Notes under the pieces: model-generated | What the model saw: the letters and a program-made list of their open reading frames with translations, nothing else | The model's database searches: none | Told to the model about the DNA's origin: nothing | Part shown: piece by piece, positions 34,111 through 41,614 of the stretch | Layout of the letters: each line of letters starts with the position of its first letter | How positions within the stretch are numbered: position 1 is the stretch's first letter | Translations under genes and position numbers: made by a program | NCBI RefSeq assembly: GCF_008065375.1 | Contig: NZ_VJYI01000010.1 | Location: 248,001 to 312,000, forward strand | Source: Nonomuraea sp. SYSU D8015 | GTDB taxonomy: Bacteria > Actinomycetota > Actinomycetes > Streptosporangiales > Streptosporangiaceae | Length of the DNA stretch: 64,000 bases | Direction of reading: 5' to 3'

Positions 34111-35022
34111 CTACCGGGCCGACCTTGACCGGCCGTGCCCAACGGCGGCGTGCGGGCCGGCGTGCGGGCCATGGTGCCGGTCCAGGGGCGCGGGGTCACG
34201 GATCTCGGGGGCGAGCAGGCGGCGCAGGGCCGTGGGCGTGTGGCCGACGTGGCGGCGGATCGTACGGGTCAGATGTGCCTGGTCGGCGAACCCCAGGTCG
34301 GCGGCCAGCACCGCCAGGCTCGGCTCCCCCGCCTCCAGCCGGTCGAGCGCCCGGCCCACGCGCACGCGGTTGCGGTAATGAGTGAGTGAGACGCCGAGCT
34401 CGCGGGTGAACGCCCTGCTCAGCTGGTAGGGCGACACCCCTAGGAACTCCGCCAGCGACAGCAGCCCACCGGCCGACGGATGATCGGCCGAGATGGCCTC
34501 CCTCGCGGCGTCGGTGATGGACGCCGCACCGCTCCGCGTGGCGGCGGCCGCCGGGGGAGAGGTGTGGGCGGCGCGGGCCGCGGCGGCGCCGACGATGGGC
34601 AGCAGGGACTCGGCCACCCCGTGGGCGACGTCGCCGTCCCGCGCGGCCGCGAGGAGGCGGCGGTGGGCGAGCTCGAGGCGGGCGTCCACGTACACCGTGG
34701 AGCGGACCGGCCCCATGCGGTCGCCGGTCAGGGTGCGCCACAGCTTGGGCGACAGGGACAGCGAGGTGCACATGTCGCCGCCCGCCGGATGCGCGAAGTG
34801 CTCCTCCTCGCCCGGCACCGCCAGATAGGCCATCGCCGGGTCGGCGACCGCCGACCGGCCGTCGGCCTTCCGCCGGAACGTCCCACGGCGCACCAGCACC
34901 ACCCGGTAGCGGGACTCCACCTCGGGAGGCGACCATCCGCGGTGGTGGTCGACGCAGGTCACGGCATCGACGACGAACCCGGGGCCGGTGGCGAGAAGCA
35001 CGGAGGAGCGCACGCACCGCAC
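34111..35022 (-). CDS. AraC-family transcriptional regulator
   Basis: This is a protein of 303 residues with an N-terminal cupin-like sensing domain and a C-terminal double helix-turn-helix: LLSLAEFLGVSPYQLSRAFT, followed by VGRALDRLEAG and FADQAHLTRTIRRHVGHTPT. This is the standard AraC/XylS layout. The last 25 residues are His/Pro/Arg-rich. The inducer and targets are unknown; the divergent VOC-family gene at 35117 is 94 bp away and is a reasonable target. GTG starts at 35022 or a few codons later are equally possible. Confidence 0.87.
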   Translation of the reverse strand: MRCVRSSVLLATGPGFVVDAVTCVDHHRGWSPPEVESRYRVVLVRRGTFRRKADGRSAVADPAMAYLAVPGEEEHFAHPAGGDMCTSLSLSPKLWRTLTGDRMGPVRSTVYVDARLELAHRRLLAAARDGDVAHGVAESLLPIVGAAAARAAHTSPPAAAATRSGAASITDAAREAISADHPSAGGLLSLAEFLGVSPYQLSRAFTRELGVSLTHYRNRVRVGRALDRLEAGEPSLAVLAADLGFADQAHLTRTIRRHVGHTPTALRRLLAPEIRDPAPLDRHHGPHAGPHAAVGHGRSRSAR

Positions 35023-35116
35023 GCTACGCCCGCGCTACGACAGTTCCCGGCCCCCGCGGACGTCCGCCGCAAGGATGTTCAAGACCGGGCCGCACCGCCA
35101 CCGGCAGGCTGGCGGC

Positions 35117-35470
35117 ATGACGACGACAACGCTCACCTCCATAGTGATCGACTGCGCCGACCCCGCCGCCCTGGCGGCCTTCTACGCCAAGGCGACCGGC
35201 TGGCGGGTCACCGACGGCGACGCCGACTTCGTCGGCCTCGAAGGAGGCCCGGTCTCGCTGGCCTTCCAGCGCATCGACGGCTACCAGGGCCCCGGCTGGC
35301 CGAACGACGGCAAGCACGTGCACCTGGAGTTCAAGGTCCCCGACGTCGAGACGGCCAAGAAGGAACTGGCCGCGCTGGGCGCCACCGTCCCCGGCCTCCA
35401 GCCGGGCGGCGACGACTGGACCGTGCTCATCGACCCGCAGGGCCACCCCTTCTGCATCATGGCCGCGTGA
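35117..35470 (+). CDS. VOC (glyoxalase/bleomycin-resistance) superfamily protein
   Basis: This is a protein of 117 residues made of two paired beta-alpha-beta-beta-beta units. SIVIDCADPAALAAFYAKATGW is a typical VOC start, HVHLEFKVPDVETAKKELAALG marks the second unit and DPQGHPFCIMA the end. Possible metal ligands are His in KHVHLEF and the final acidic/His positions. Function may be binding, resistance or dioxygenase; it cannot be told. It is divergent from the AraC gene and followed by a strong terminator. Confidence 0.85.
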   Translation: MTTTTLTSIVIDCADPAALAAFYAKATGWRVTDGDADFVGLEGGPVSLAFQRIDGYQGPGWPNDGKHVHLEFKVPDVETAKKELAALGATVPGLQPGGDDWTVLIDPQGHPFCIMAA

Positions 35471-35515
35471 CAGGTCAGAGCCTGGCGCTCCGCCGCACCT
35501 CCTGACCGGCCGTGG

Positions 35516-35553
35516 CCGGGGAAGACGGCCGCGCCCGCGGGCGTCTTCCCCGG
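35516..35553 (+). terminator. Terminator of the VOC gene
   Basis: A perfect 12-bp stem CCGGGGAAGACG / CGTCTTCCCCGG (35516-35527 with 35542-35553) surrounds a GC-rich 14-nt loop 46 bp after the stop. Confidence 0.7.
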
Positions 35554-35629
35554 TCGCGAACCGCCTGGCCCACGTGATGTGGCCGTACGAGGGCCCGCCG
35601 CACGCCATCGGGCGGCACCCGCTCTCCTC

Positions 35630-35635
35630 TAGAAT
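35630..35635 (+). promoter_or_regulatory. -10 box of the thioesterase gene, leaderless
   Basis: TAGAAT ends 8 nt before the GTG at 35644, with no Shine-Dalgarno, so the transcript likely begins at or next to the start codon. Confidence 0.45.
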
Positions 35636-35643
35636 CTGATTCT

Positions 35644-36423
35644 GTGCCGTCCACGACAGCGTTCTTCACCCAGAAGCACGGCGAACTGGTCCCCGCGCCG
35701 CACGCCCGCGGCCCCTGGTCCCCCGACATGCTCCACGGCCGCCTCCTCGGCGGCCTGGCCGCCCGCGCCCTCGAGGAGCGATACTCCGAGCCGGGCCTGC
35801 ACTTCGCCCGGCTGACCGTCGACCTGTTCCGCAACAGCCCGATGCTGCCCGTCACGGTGGAGACCGCCCTGGTCAGGGATGGGCGCCGGATCCGGGTCGC
35901 CGACGCGACCCTCTCCACCGAGCAGGGCGTGATCGGGCGGGCCAGCGCGGTGCTGCTGCGGCAGGGCGAGCGGCCCGGCGGCACGCAAACCCTCCTCACG
36001 CCTGCCTGGGACGAGCCCGCGCCGGATGGGCCGCCGGCCGAGGGGGCCGGGTGGAGGCCGCCGTTCGACCTGTGGCGCATGACCGAGTGGGGCGCGCCCG
36101 GGCCGGGGCGGGTATGGATGCGGGAGACGCACCCGCTGGTGGACGAGGAGCCGGTGACGCCGTTCGTGCGGGCGGCGCTGGCCGCCGACTTCGCCAGCCC
36201 CCTCAGCAACGCGGGAACGGACGGGCTGCGCTTCATCAACGCCGACTACACGCTGACGCTCGCCCGGCTCCCGGAGGGCGACGTCATCGGCGTCGAGGCC
36301 ACAGGACACCTCAACGCGGCCGGCGTCGCCACCGGCCAGGTCACCCTGCACGACACGACGGGCCCGATCGGCTTCTGCACGGTGACGGCGGTGGCCAACC
36401 CGGCCGGCATCGGCGGCCGCTGA
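35644..36423 (+). CDS. Thioesterase-family protein (TesB-like double hotdog)
   Basis: This is a protein of 259 residues with the layout of acyl-CoA thioesterase II-like proteins. The first hotdog has WSPDMLHGRLLGGLAARALE followed by FARLTVDLFRNSPMLPVTVE. The second contains the SNAGTDGLRFINADYTLTL region, where TesB relatives carry the catalytic Asp and polar residues. It probably hydrolyses or binds an acyl-CoA. The start is GTG. It is not obviously part of an operon with the secreted gene 120 bp downstream. Confidence 0.8.
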   Translation: MPSTTAFFTQKHGELVPAPHARGPWSPDMLHGRLLGGLAARALEERYSEPGLHFARLTVDLFRNSPMLPVTVETALVRDGRRIRVADATLSTEQGVIGRASAVLLRQGERPGGTQTLLTPAWDEPAPDGPPAEGAGWRPPFDLWRMTEWGAPGPGRVWMRETHPLVDEEPVTPFVRAALAADFASPLSNAGTDGLRFINADYTLTLARLPEGDVIGVEATGHLNAAGVATGQVTLHDTTGPIGFCTVTAVANPAGIGGR

Positions 36424-36545
36424 CCCCTGCCGCGGGCCTCGGCGAACGCGACGCCTGGAAATCCGTCCGCCGGTTCGATGAACCTCGTGGATGCCCCGTG
36501 CGTACGCAATGGCATACGCGCACACGAGATCCAGAGCGGGAGACC

Positions 36546-37409
36546 ATGACGAGGCCCGGCCCAATCCTCACTCTCCTGGCAGGCCTGGTGACCATCGCCG
36601 CCCTGGCGGCGTTCACCCTCTCCACGCCGCCTCCACCACGATCCGCCGCCGCCGACAGCACTGCCTCCGCACAGGTGGAGACCCCAGCCCCCGAGGGGGA
36701 GGCTCCACCTCCGGAGGAGGAGACCCCGGCTCCCGAGGAGGACAGCCCGGCTCCCGAGCAGGACACTCCGGCTGCCGAGGAGGACAGCCAGGCTCCTGAG
36801 CAGGACACCCCGGCCCCGGAGGTGGACACGCCGGCGCCGGAGGACAGCCAGGCCCCGGAGGACGAGGCCGGGGCCGCGCCGCAGGATCCCGAAGGCCAGA
36901 CGCCGGCCGCCACCCCCAGCGCCACGCCCACCGCCAGGGCCGCCCGCGCCGACTACGCCGGACGCGTCCAGGGCACCCGAGGGCTCATCGCGATCTCCAT
37001 CCGCGGCGCCAAGGCGATCGGGTACTTCTGCGACGGCAAGACCGAGATCTGGTTCCAGGGCACGGCCTCCGACGGACGCGTGTCGCTGAAGAGCACCGGC
37101 GGCTCCACCGTGACCGCCGCGTTCAACAACACCAGGGCCACCGGCGAGTTGCGGACCGGCGCGAAACGCTGGAACTTCACCGCGCAGAAGGTGCGCAAGC
37201 CGTCCGGCCTCTACAAGGCCACCGCGCAGATCCGGGGCGCGACGCTCACGGCCGGATGGATCTACCTGCCCGACGGGACCAGGGTCGGCGCCGCGAATCT
37301 GGACGGCGTCCTGATCCCCGTGGAGATCCCCGAGCCGGGACAGCCCACGGTGATCGAAGGTACGGAGATCGATCCTCAGGACGTCGACGAATTCTTGGGA
37401 GCCCGCTGA
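36546..37409 (+). CDS. Membrane-anchored/secreted protein with Pro-Glu repeats and a beta-rich domain
   Basis: This is a protein of 287 residues. A hydrophobic N-terminal segment (about 7-26) is a signal or anchor. Residues of about 42-110 consist of imperfect repeats such as TPAPEEDSPAPEQD, an acidic, Pro-rich spacer. The last 150 residues form an unrecognised domain beginning DYAGRVQGTRGLIAISIRGA, predicted beta-rich, with FCDGKTEIWFQG as a conserved-looking core. The ATG at 36546 follows GGGAGA. Its stop overlaps the start of the next gene (TGATG), so the two are translated together and probably work together at the membrane. Confidence 0.7.
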   Translation: MTRPGPILTLLAGLVTIAALAAFTLSTPPPPRSAAADSTASAQVETPAPEGEAPPPEEETPAPEEDSPAPEQDTPAAEEDSQAPEQDTPAPEVDTPAPEDSQAPEDEAGAAPQDPEGQTPAATPSATPTARAARADYAGRVQGTRGLIAISIRGAKAIGYFCDGKTEIWFQGTASDGRVSLKSTGGSTVTAAFNNTRATGELRTGAKRWNFTAQKVRKPSGLYKATAQIRGATLTAGWIYLPDGTRVGAANLDGVLIPVEIPEPGQPTVIEGTEIDPQDVDEFLGAR

Positions 37410-37966
37410 TGGACGACAGCGTGTACGACATCCGCCGCCGCTCGAGCGGGCTCGTGCTGCTCCTGCCGCTCGCCTGGGGCTCGCTCGTCGCGGTCGTCCT
37501 CGGCGTCTACGGCGAGATCCACCGGCCCGCCGGCTACGCCGCCGGCCTCGCGGGCTTCTCCGGCGCGCTCCCGATGAAGGCCTGGCTGACCACGGGAGCG
37601 CTGGTCCTCGCCGCGGTCCAGATCTTCTCCGCCCTGGTGATGTGGGGCCGGATCCCGCTGGACATCCCCTGGGTCGCCGGCCTGCACCGCTGGTCGGGCC
37701 GGCTGGCGTTCCTGCTGACGCTGCCGGTGGCCTTCCACTGCCTGTACGCCCTGGGCGCCCGCTACGACGAGCCCCGCGTGATGATCCACTCCATCGCGGG
37801 CTGCTTCTTCTACGGCGTCTTCACCACCAAGATGCTGTCCCTGCCCCGGCGGCGGATCCCCGCCTGGGCGTTCCCCGTCCTCGGCGGGCTGGCCTTCGCC
37901 GCGCTGGTCGGCCTCTGGCTGACCTCGTCGCTGTGGTTCTTCACGACGATCGGCGTGAAGTTCTGA
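37409..37966 (+). CDS. DUF6529-like multi-pass membrane protein, possible cytochrome b
   Basis: This is a protein of 185 residues with about five hydrophobic helices. Several helices carry histidines (GLHRWSGRLAF, VAFHCLYALG, VMIHSIAGCFFYG) spaced in a way seen in b561-type or ferric-reductase-like heme proteins. I therefore suspect a heme-binding redox membrane protein related to DUF6529, but this is inference. It is coupled by a TGATG overlap to the secreted protein upstream, which could be its extracellular partner. There is no recognised catalytic domain. Confidence 0.65.
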   Translation: MDDSVYDIRRRSSGLVLLLPLAWGSLVAVVLGVYGEIHRPAGYAAGLAGFSGALPMKAWLTTGALVLAAVQIFSALVMWGRIPLDIPWVAGLHRWSGRLAFLLTLPVAFHCLYALGARYDEPRVMIHSIAGCFFYGVFTTKMLSLPRRRIPAWAFPVLGGLAFAALVGLWLTSSLWFFTTIGVKF

Positions 37967-37976
37967 TCGCGCCTGC

Positions 37977-38291
37977 TCAGGTGCCGGCGAACAGCTCGTA
38001 GTGGTCGACGGTGCGTTCCCGCTCGACCAGGAACGCGTCGTCCTCGGGGTAGAAGACCGCGGCGCCGGGGTCGTCCCCGGCGAACGCCTTGATCGCGTCC
38101 CACGACTCCCAGAGGGAGATCAGGAAGAACTCGGTCCTGTCGCCCACGTCGCGTCTGGTGAAGTAGGCCCCCCGGTTGCCCGGGGTCGACGTGTAGCCGA
38201 CGAATCCGGTGCGCATCAGATAGGACTCGTAGGCCTCGGCGTCACTCGATCGGGTCCAGCCCCGCCACGTGCGAACGATCATACGGCCCAT
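37977..38291 (-). CDS. Antibiotic biosynthesis monooxygenase (ABM) domain protein
   Basis: This is a protein of about 104 residues of the small ferredoxin-like dimeric ABM fold. It reads VRTWRGWTRSSDAEAYESYL, then YFTRRDVGDRTEFFLISLWES, followed by DDPGAAVFYPEDDAFL. Members include quinol monooxygenases and heme-degrading enzymes; this one lacks a diagnostic active-site motif. ATG at 38291 or 38282 are both plausible; longer in-frame upstream sequence is unlike the family. It stands alone between converging genes. Confidence 0.75.
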   Translation of the reverse strand: MGRMIVRTWRGWTRSSDAEAYESYLMRTGFVGYTSTPGNRGAYFTRRDVGDRTEFFLISLWESWDAIKAFAGDDPGAAVFYPEDDAFLVERERTVDHYELFAGT

Positions 38292-38325
38292 GATGCGGCA
38301 ACCGGCCATCGCCGTACAGCGCTGA

Positions 38326-38367
38326 CACAGCGGCGGCCCGCCCCGGAAGGAGCGGGCCGCCGCTGTG
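38326..38367 (-). terminator. Terminator of gnd
   Basis: A perfect 16-bp stem (38326-38341 with 38352-38367, arm core ACAGCGGCGGCCCGC) with a 10-nt loop lies just after the leftward gnd stop at 38374. Confidence 0.8.
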
Positions 38368-38373
38368 CGAGAC

Positions 38374-39798
38374 CTAGGCCGGGTGTTCGGTGCGGTCGCC
38401 GGACCAGTCGGTGTGGAAGGAGCCCTCCTTGTCCACCCGCCGGTACGTGTGCGCCCCGAAGAAGTCACGCAGCCCCTGCACCAGCGCGGCCGGCAGCCGG
38501 TCACGGCGCAGCCCGTCGTAGTAGGCCAGCGCCGAGGAGAACCCCGGCGTGGGCACGCCGATCTGCACGGCCGTGGTGACCACGCGCCGCCACGACTCCT
38601 GCGCCACGTCCAGGGCGGCGGCGAACGTCGGGTCGGCCAGCAGCGTCGGCAGGTTCGGGTTGGCGTCGTACGCTTCCCGGATCCGGTCCAGGAACACGGC
38701 CCGGATGATGCACCCGCCGCGCCAGATGGTCGCCATCGCGCCCAGGTCCAGATCCCAGCCGTACTCCTTGGAGGCGGCCGCCATCTGGTCGAAGCCCTGC
38801 GCGTACGCCACGATCTTGGACGCGTACAGCGCCTGCCGCACGTCCTCGACCAGCTCGCGCCCGCCGACCCCGGACAGCTTCGGCCCCTGCAGCGACGCGG
38901 CCGCGGCCCGCTGCTCCGGGTGGCCGGACAGCGCCCGGGCGAACGTCGCCTCGGCGATGCCCGTCACCGGAACGCCCAGGTCGAGCGCGCTCTGCACCGT
39001 CCAGCGGCCGGTGCCCTTCTGCTCGGCCTGGTCGACCACGACGTCCACGAACGGCTTGCCCGTCTCGGCGTCCACCTGCTCGAGCACCTCGGCGGTGATC
39101 TCGATCAGGTAGGAGCCCAGGTCGCCCTCGTTCCACTCCCTGAACACCCCGGCCAGCTCGGCCGGCGTCGCGCCCAGGGCCTGGCGCAGCAGGTCGTACG
39201 ACTCGGCGATGAGCTGCATGTCCGAGTACTCGATGCCGTTGTGCACCATCTTCACGAAGTGCCCGGCGCCGTCCGGCCCGACGTGGACCGCGCACGGCAC
39301 CCCGTCCACCTTGGCCGAGATGTCCTGCAGGATCGGCCCCAGGGCCTCCCACGACTCCTTCGACCCGCCGGGCATGATGCTCGGCCCGTGGAGCGCGCCC
39401 TCCTCGCCGCCGGAGATGCCGGTGCCGACGAAGTGGAGGCCCCGCTCGCGCAGCGCGGCCTCGCGCCGCCGGGTGTCCTCGAAGTGCGCGTTGCCGCCGT
39501 CGACGATCATGTCGCCCGGCTCCATAAGGTCGGCGAGCTGGTCGATCACCGCGTCGGTGCCCGCTCCCGCCTTGACCATGATGATCGCCCGGCGCGGCCG
39601 CTTCAGCGAGGCGACGAAGCCGGCGAGGTCCTCGGACGGCACGAACGTGCCCTCCCCGCCGAACTCCTTGACCAGCTGCTGCGTGCGCGTGTGCGACCGG
39701 TTGTGCACCGCCACCGCGTACCCGTGCCTGGCGAGGTTGCGTGCCAGGTTGCGCCCCATGGTGGCCAGGCCGGTGACGCCGATGTCTGCCAAGTCCAT
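38374..39798 (-). CDS. gnd: 6-phosphogluconate dehydrogenase, decarboxylating
   Basis: This is a protein of 474 residues, the usual length of the dimeric NADP-dependent enzyme. It has the cofactor motif GVTGLATMGRNLARNLARHG and the family signature GTGISGGEEGALHGPSIMPGG. Catalytic Lys and Glu lie in GHFVKMVHNGIEYSDMQLI, and the C-terminal motif ends near HTYRRVDKEGSFHTDW. It converts 6-phosphogluconate to ribulose 5-phosphate in the oxidative pentose phosphate pathway. ATG at 39798 has GAGGAG 7 nt upstream. It is monocistronic with a strong terminator. Confidence 0.96.
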   Translation of the reverse strand: MDLADIGVTGLATMGRNLARNLARHGYAVAVHNRSHTRTQQLVKEFGGEGTFVPSEDLAGFVASLKRPRRAIIMVKAGAGTDAVIDQLADLMEPGDMIVDGGNAHFEDTRRREAALRERGLHFVGTGISGGEEGALHGPSIMPGGSKESWEALGPILQDISAKVDGVPCAVHVGPDGAGHFVKMVHNGIEYSDMQLIAESYDLLRQALGATPAELAGVFREWNEGDLGSYLIEITAEVLEQVDAETGKPFVDVVVDQAEQKGTGRWTVQSALDLGVPVTGIAEATFARALSGHPEQRAAAASLQGPKLSGVGGRELVEDVRQALYASKIVAYAQGFDQMAAASKEYGWDLDLGAMATIWRGGCIIRAVFLDRIREAYDANPNLPTLLADPTFAAALDVAQESWRRVVTTAVQIGVPTPGFSSALAYYDGLRRDRLPAALVQGLRDFFGAHTYRRVDKEGSFHTDWSGDRTEHPA

Positions 39799-39863
39799 TC
39801 TCAAGCTCCTCTATGGGGAATACGCATGATCCAGCCGGGGAGTTCGGCAGGATATTCCGGTAT

Positions 39864-40592
39864 TCAGTCGTCGAGTCGTACGCCGAGTTCGTCGAGTCTG
39901 CCCAGCATGTCCGCCGGATCGGCGTACACCCGGAAAGCCCCGGCCCGCTCCAGCTCCTCCCTGCCGCTGGTCGCGTATTTTCGTGGGGACTTCGTCGCCA
40001 CTCTCACCCTCCGTTATGAGACGGAGCGCACTGGCGCCGGCCCGGCGGGCGGCGAGCAGGTCCCAGACGCTGTCGCCCACCACCATCGCATGCCTCGGAT
40101 CCACGCGGACCAGCGAGGCACCGGCGAGGAACAGATCGGGGCCAGGCTTGGCCCGGCGCACGAGATCCCGCGTGACCATCGGGGTCTCCTCCGGCAGGCC
40201 GAGCATGCCGAGCGCGAGCCGGGCGGTGCGGGCGTATCCGCTGGTGGCGATCGCCCACGGGACGCCGCGCGCGGTCAGCTCCGCCAGCAGCTCGGCCGCG
40301 CCGGGCAGCGGCTTGACCGAGCGCGCCTGCTGCTCGTACGCCTCCATGTGGGAGATCTGCAGCTGGTCGATCTCCTCGCGGGTCAGCTTCAGCCCGGCTC
40401 GCGCAGCAGCGCGCTGACGAACAGCCCGCCGCTCATGCCGATCCGCCGGTGGATGCGCCACACCGACAGGTCGATCCCCATCCCGGCCAGCGCCTGTCTC
40501 CAGGCGATGACGTGCTGGTAAACGCTGTCGATCAAGGTGCCGTCGAGGTCGAAGAGGAAGGCGGGCGTCGGGGCATGCGGGAGGTCTTTCAT
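39864..40592 (-). pseudogene. HAD-family phosphatase, frameshifted
   Basis: The gene starts at 40592 with FLFDLDGTLIDSVYQHVIAW (the HAD nucleophile motif DxD) and breaks at about 40399, where one base is missing: SALLREPG then stop instead of LLREAGLKLTREEI. The second frame carries AIATSGYARTARLALGMLGL and the final acidic motif VVGDSVWDLLAARRAG. A 43-bp insertion (39969-40011) then shifts it back to the first frame, which ends EELERAGAFRVYADPADMLG. Without the two lesions it would be a normal beta-phosphoglucomutase-like hydrolase of about 230 residues. Confidence 0.8.
39969..40011. other. 43-bp insertion in the HAD gene with its own start signal
   Basis: This segment interrupts HAD homology exactly (RLIT before, SGREEL after) and is richer in A/T than its surroundings. 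On the minus strand it supplies GGAGGGTGA and a GTG at 40001, opening a 45-codon frame (39864-40001) that fuses VATKSPRKYAT to the C-terminal end of the HAD protein. Its origin is unknown. Confidence 0.55.
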
Positions 40593-40606
40593 GTGTCCAT
40601 GACACC

Positions 40607-41260
40607 ATGGGCCGTATGCGGATCATCATCGCGGGAGGCCACGGGAAGATCGCGCTGCGCCTGGCGGAGCGCCTGAAGGCGGGCGCGGTCGGTCTGGTGC
40701 GCAACCCGGCCCACGTCGCCGACGTCGAGGCCACCGGGGCGCAGGCCGTGGTGTGCGACCTGGAGAAGGCGACCGTGGCGGAGGTGACGGAGATCGTCCG
40801 GGGCGCCGACGCCGTGATCTTCGCGGCGGGCGCGGGCCCGGGCAGCGGCGCGGCACGCAAGGACACCGTCGACCGGGCCGCGTCCGTGCTGCTCGCCGAC
40901 GCGGCCGAACGGGCGGGTGTGCGCCGGTTCATCCAGATCTCCTCGATGGGCGCCGGCAAACCGCCCGCGCCTGGCCGGGACGAGGTCTGGGCCGCGTACA
41001 TCAAGGCCAAGACGGAGGCCGAGGAAGACCTGCGCCGCCGCGACGGCCTGGCCTGGACGATCCTCCGGCCGGGCCGCCTGACCGACGAGCCGGGCACCGG
41101 ACTGGTCCGGCTGGCTCCCGAGGTGCCGCCGGGATCGGTGCCGCGTGACGACGTCGCGGCCGTCATCATGGCCCTCTTGGAGAACCCCGGCACGGCGGGC
41201 CGGACCCTCGAACTCGTCTCCGGGGAGACGCCCGTCATCGAGCTCGTCGCCACAGAGTGA
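40607..41260 (+). CDS. NAD(P)-binding Rossmann protein (atypical SDR)
   Basis: This is a protein of 217 residues: RIIIAGGHGKIALRLAERL is a GxxGxxG-type cofactor site. AVIFAAGAGPGSGAARKDTV and FIQISSMGAGKPP follow as in NAD(P)H-binding atypical SDRs such as YwnB. YIKAKTEAEEDLRRRDGLAWTILRPG carries the Tyr/Lys-like pair. It may act as a redox sensor or quinone-linked reductase; substrate unknown. Starts at 40607 and 40616 (ATG) are both possible. It is divergent from the broken HAD gene, 14 bp away. Confidence 0.8.
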   Translation: MGRMRIIIAGGHGKIALRLAERLKAGAVGLVRNPAHVADVEATGAQAVVCDLEKATVAEVTEIVRGADAVIFAAGAGPGSGAARKDTVDRAASVLLADAAERAGVRRFIQISSMGAGKPPAPGRDEVWAAYIKAKTEAEEDLRRRDGLAWTILRPGRLTDEPGTGLVRLAPEVPPGSVPRDDVAAVIMALLENPGTAGRTLELVSGETPVIELVATE

Positions 41261-41614
41261 AGTCGTGACGGAAATCGCGTACTCGGACGTACCGGTCTCA
41301 AGGCCGGCCCGCCGCGCCGCCTCCCTAGCGTGGCCCTGGGCTCGGGACCGACGTCCCGCGCGGGCATGCGACGCCTCATCGCTGTGACGAGCGTCACACG
41401 AAATCGCATATGCGTATAGATCAAATTCTTTCGTAGCATCGCTGTCGAGCCGCCCGGGAAAGTCACCGCGGACGGCCGGATTGACGAGTGGCGGCCTGCC
41501 GAGATCGCGTGCGGCCGCCGAGTTCCGGATTCCCATCGCCGCCCCCTCTGTTCAGGCTGCCTGAATTCCGGCTCCTGAGCGGCGACGTGACGGCAGACAA
41601 GGAGCACCCGCGCA
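41261..41614 (+). other. 354-bp intergenic region upstream of the fucosidase gene
   Basis: No gene is seen here. It holds the CRP-like palindrome at 41383-41398, then an AT-rich patch (about 41400-41440) with the palindrome CGCATATGCG and TATAGAT, a possible -10 region. The remainder to the fucosidase ribosome site is GC-rich with no clear structure. Confidence 0.6.
41383..41398. promoter_or_regulatory. CRP/FNR-type palindrome TGTGA-N6-TCACA
   Basis: TGTGACGAGCGTCACA is a perfect match to the classical cAMP-receptor-protein consensus, with 7-bp perfect arms. It lies about 217 bp before the fucosidase start, just upstream of an AT-rich candidate promoter, so activation in the absence of preferred sugars is plausible. 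Confidence 0.5.
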
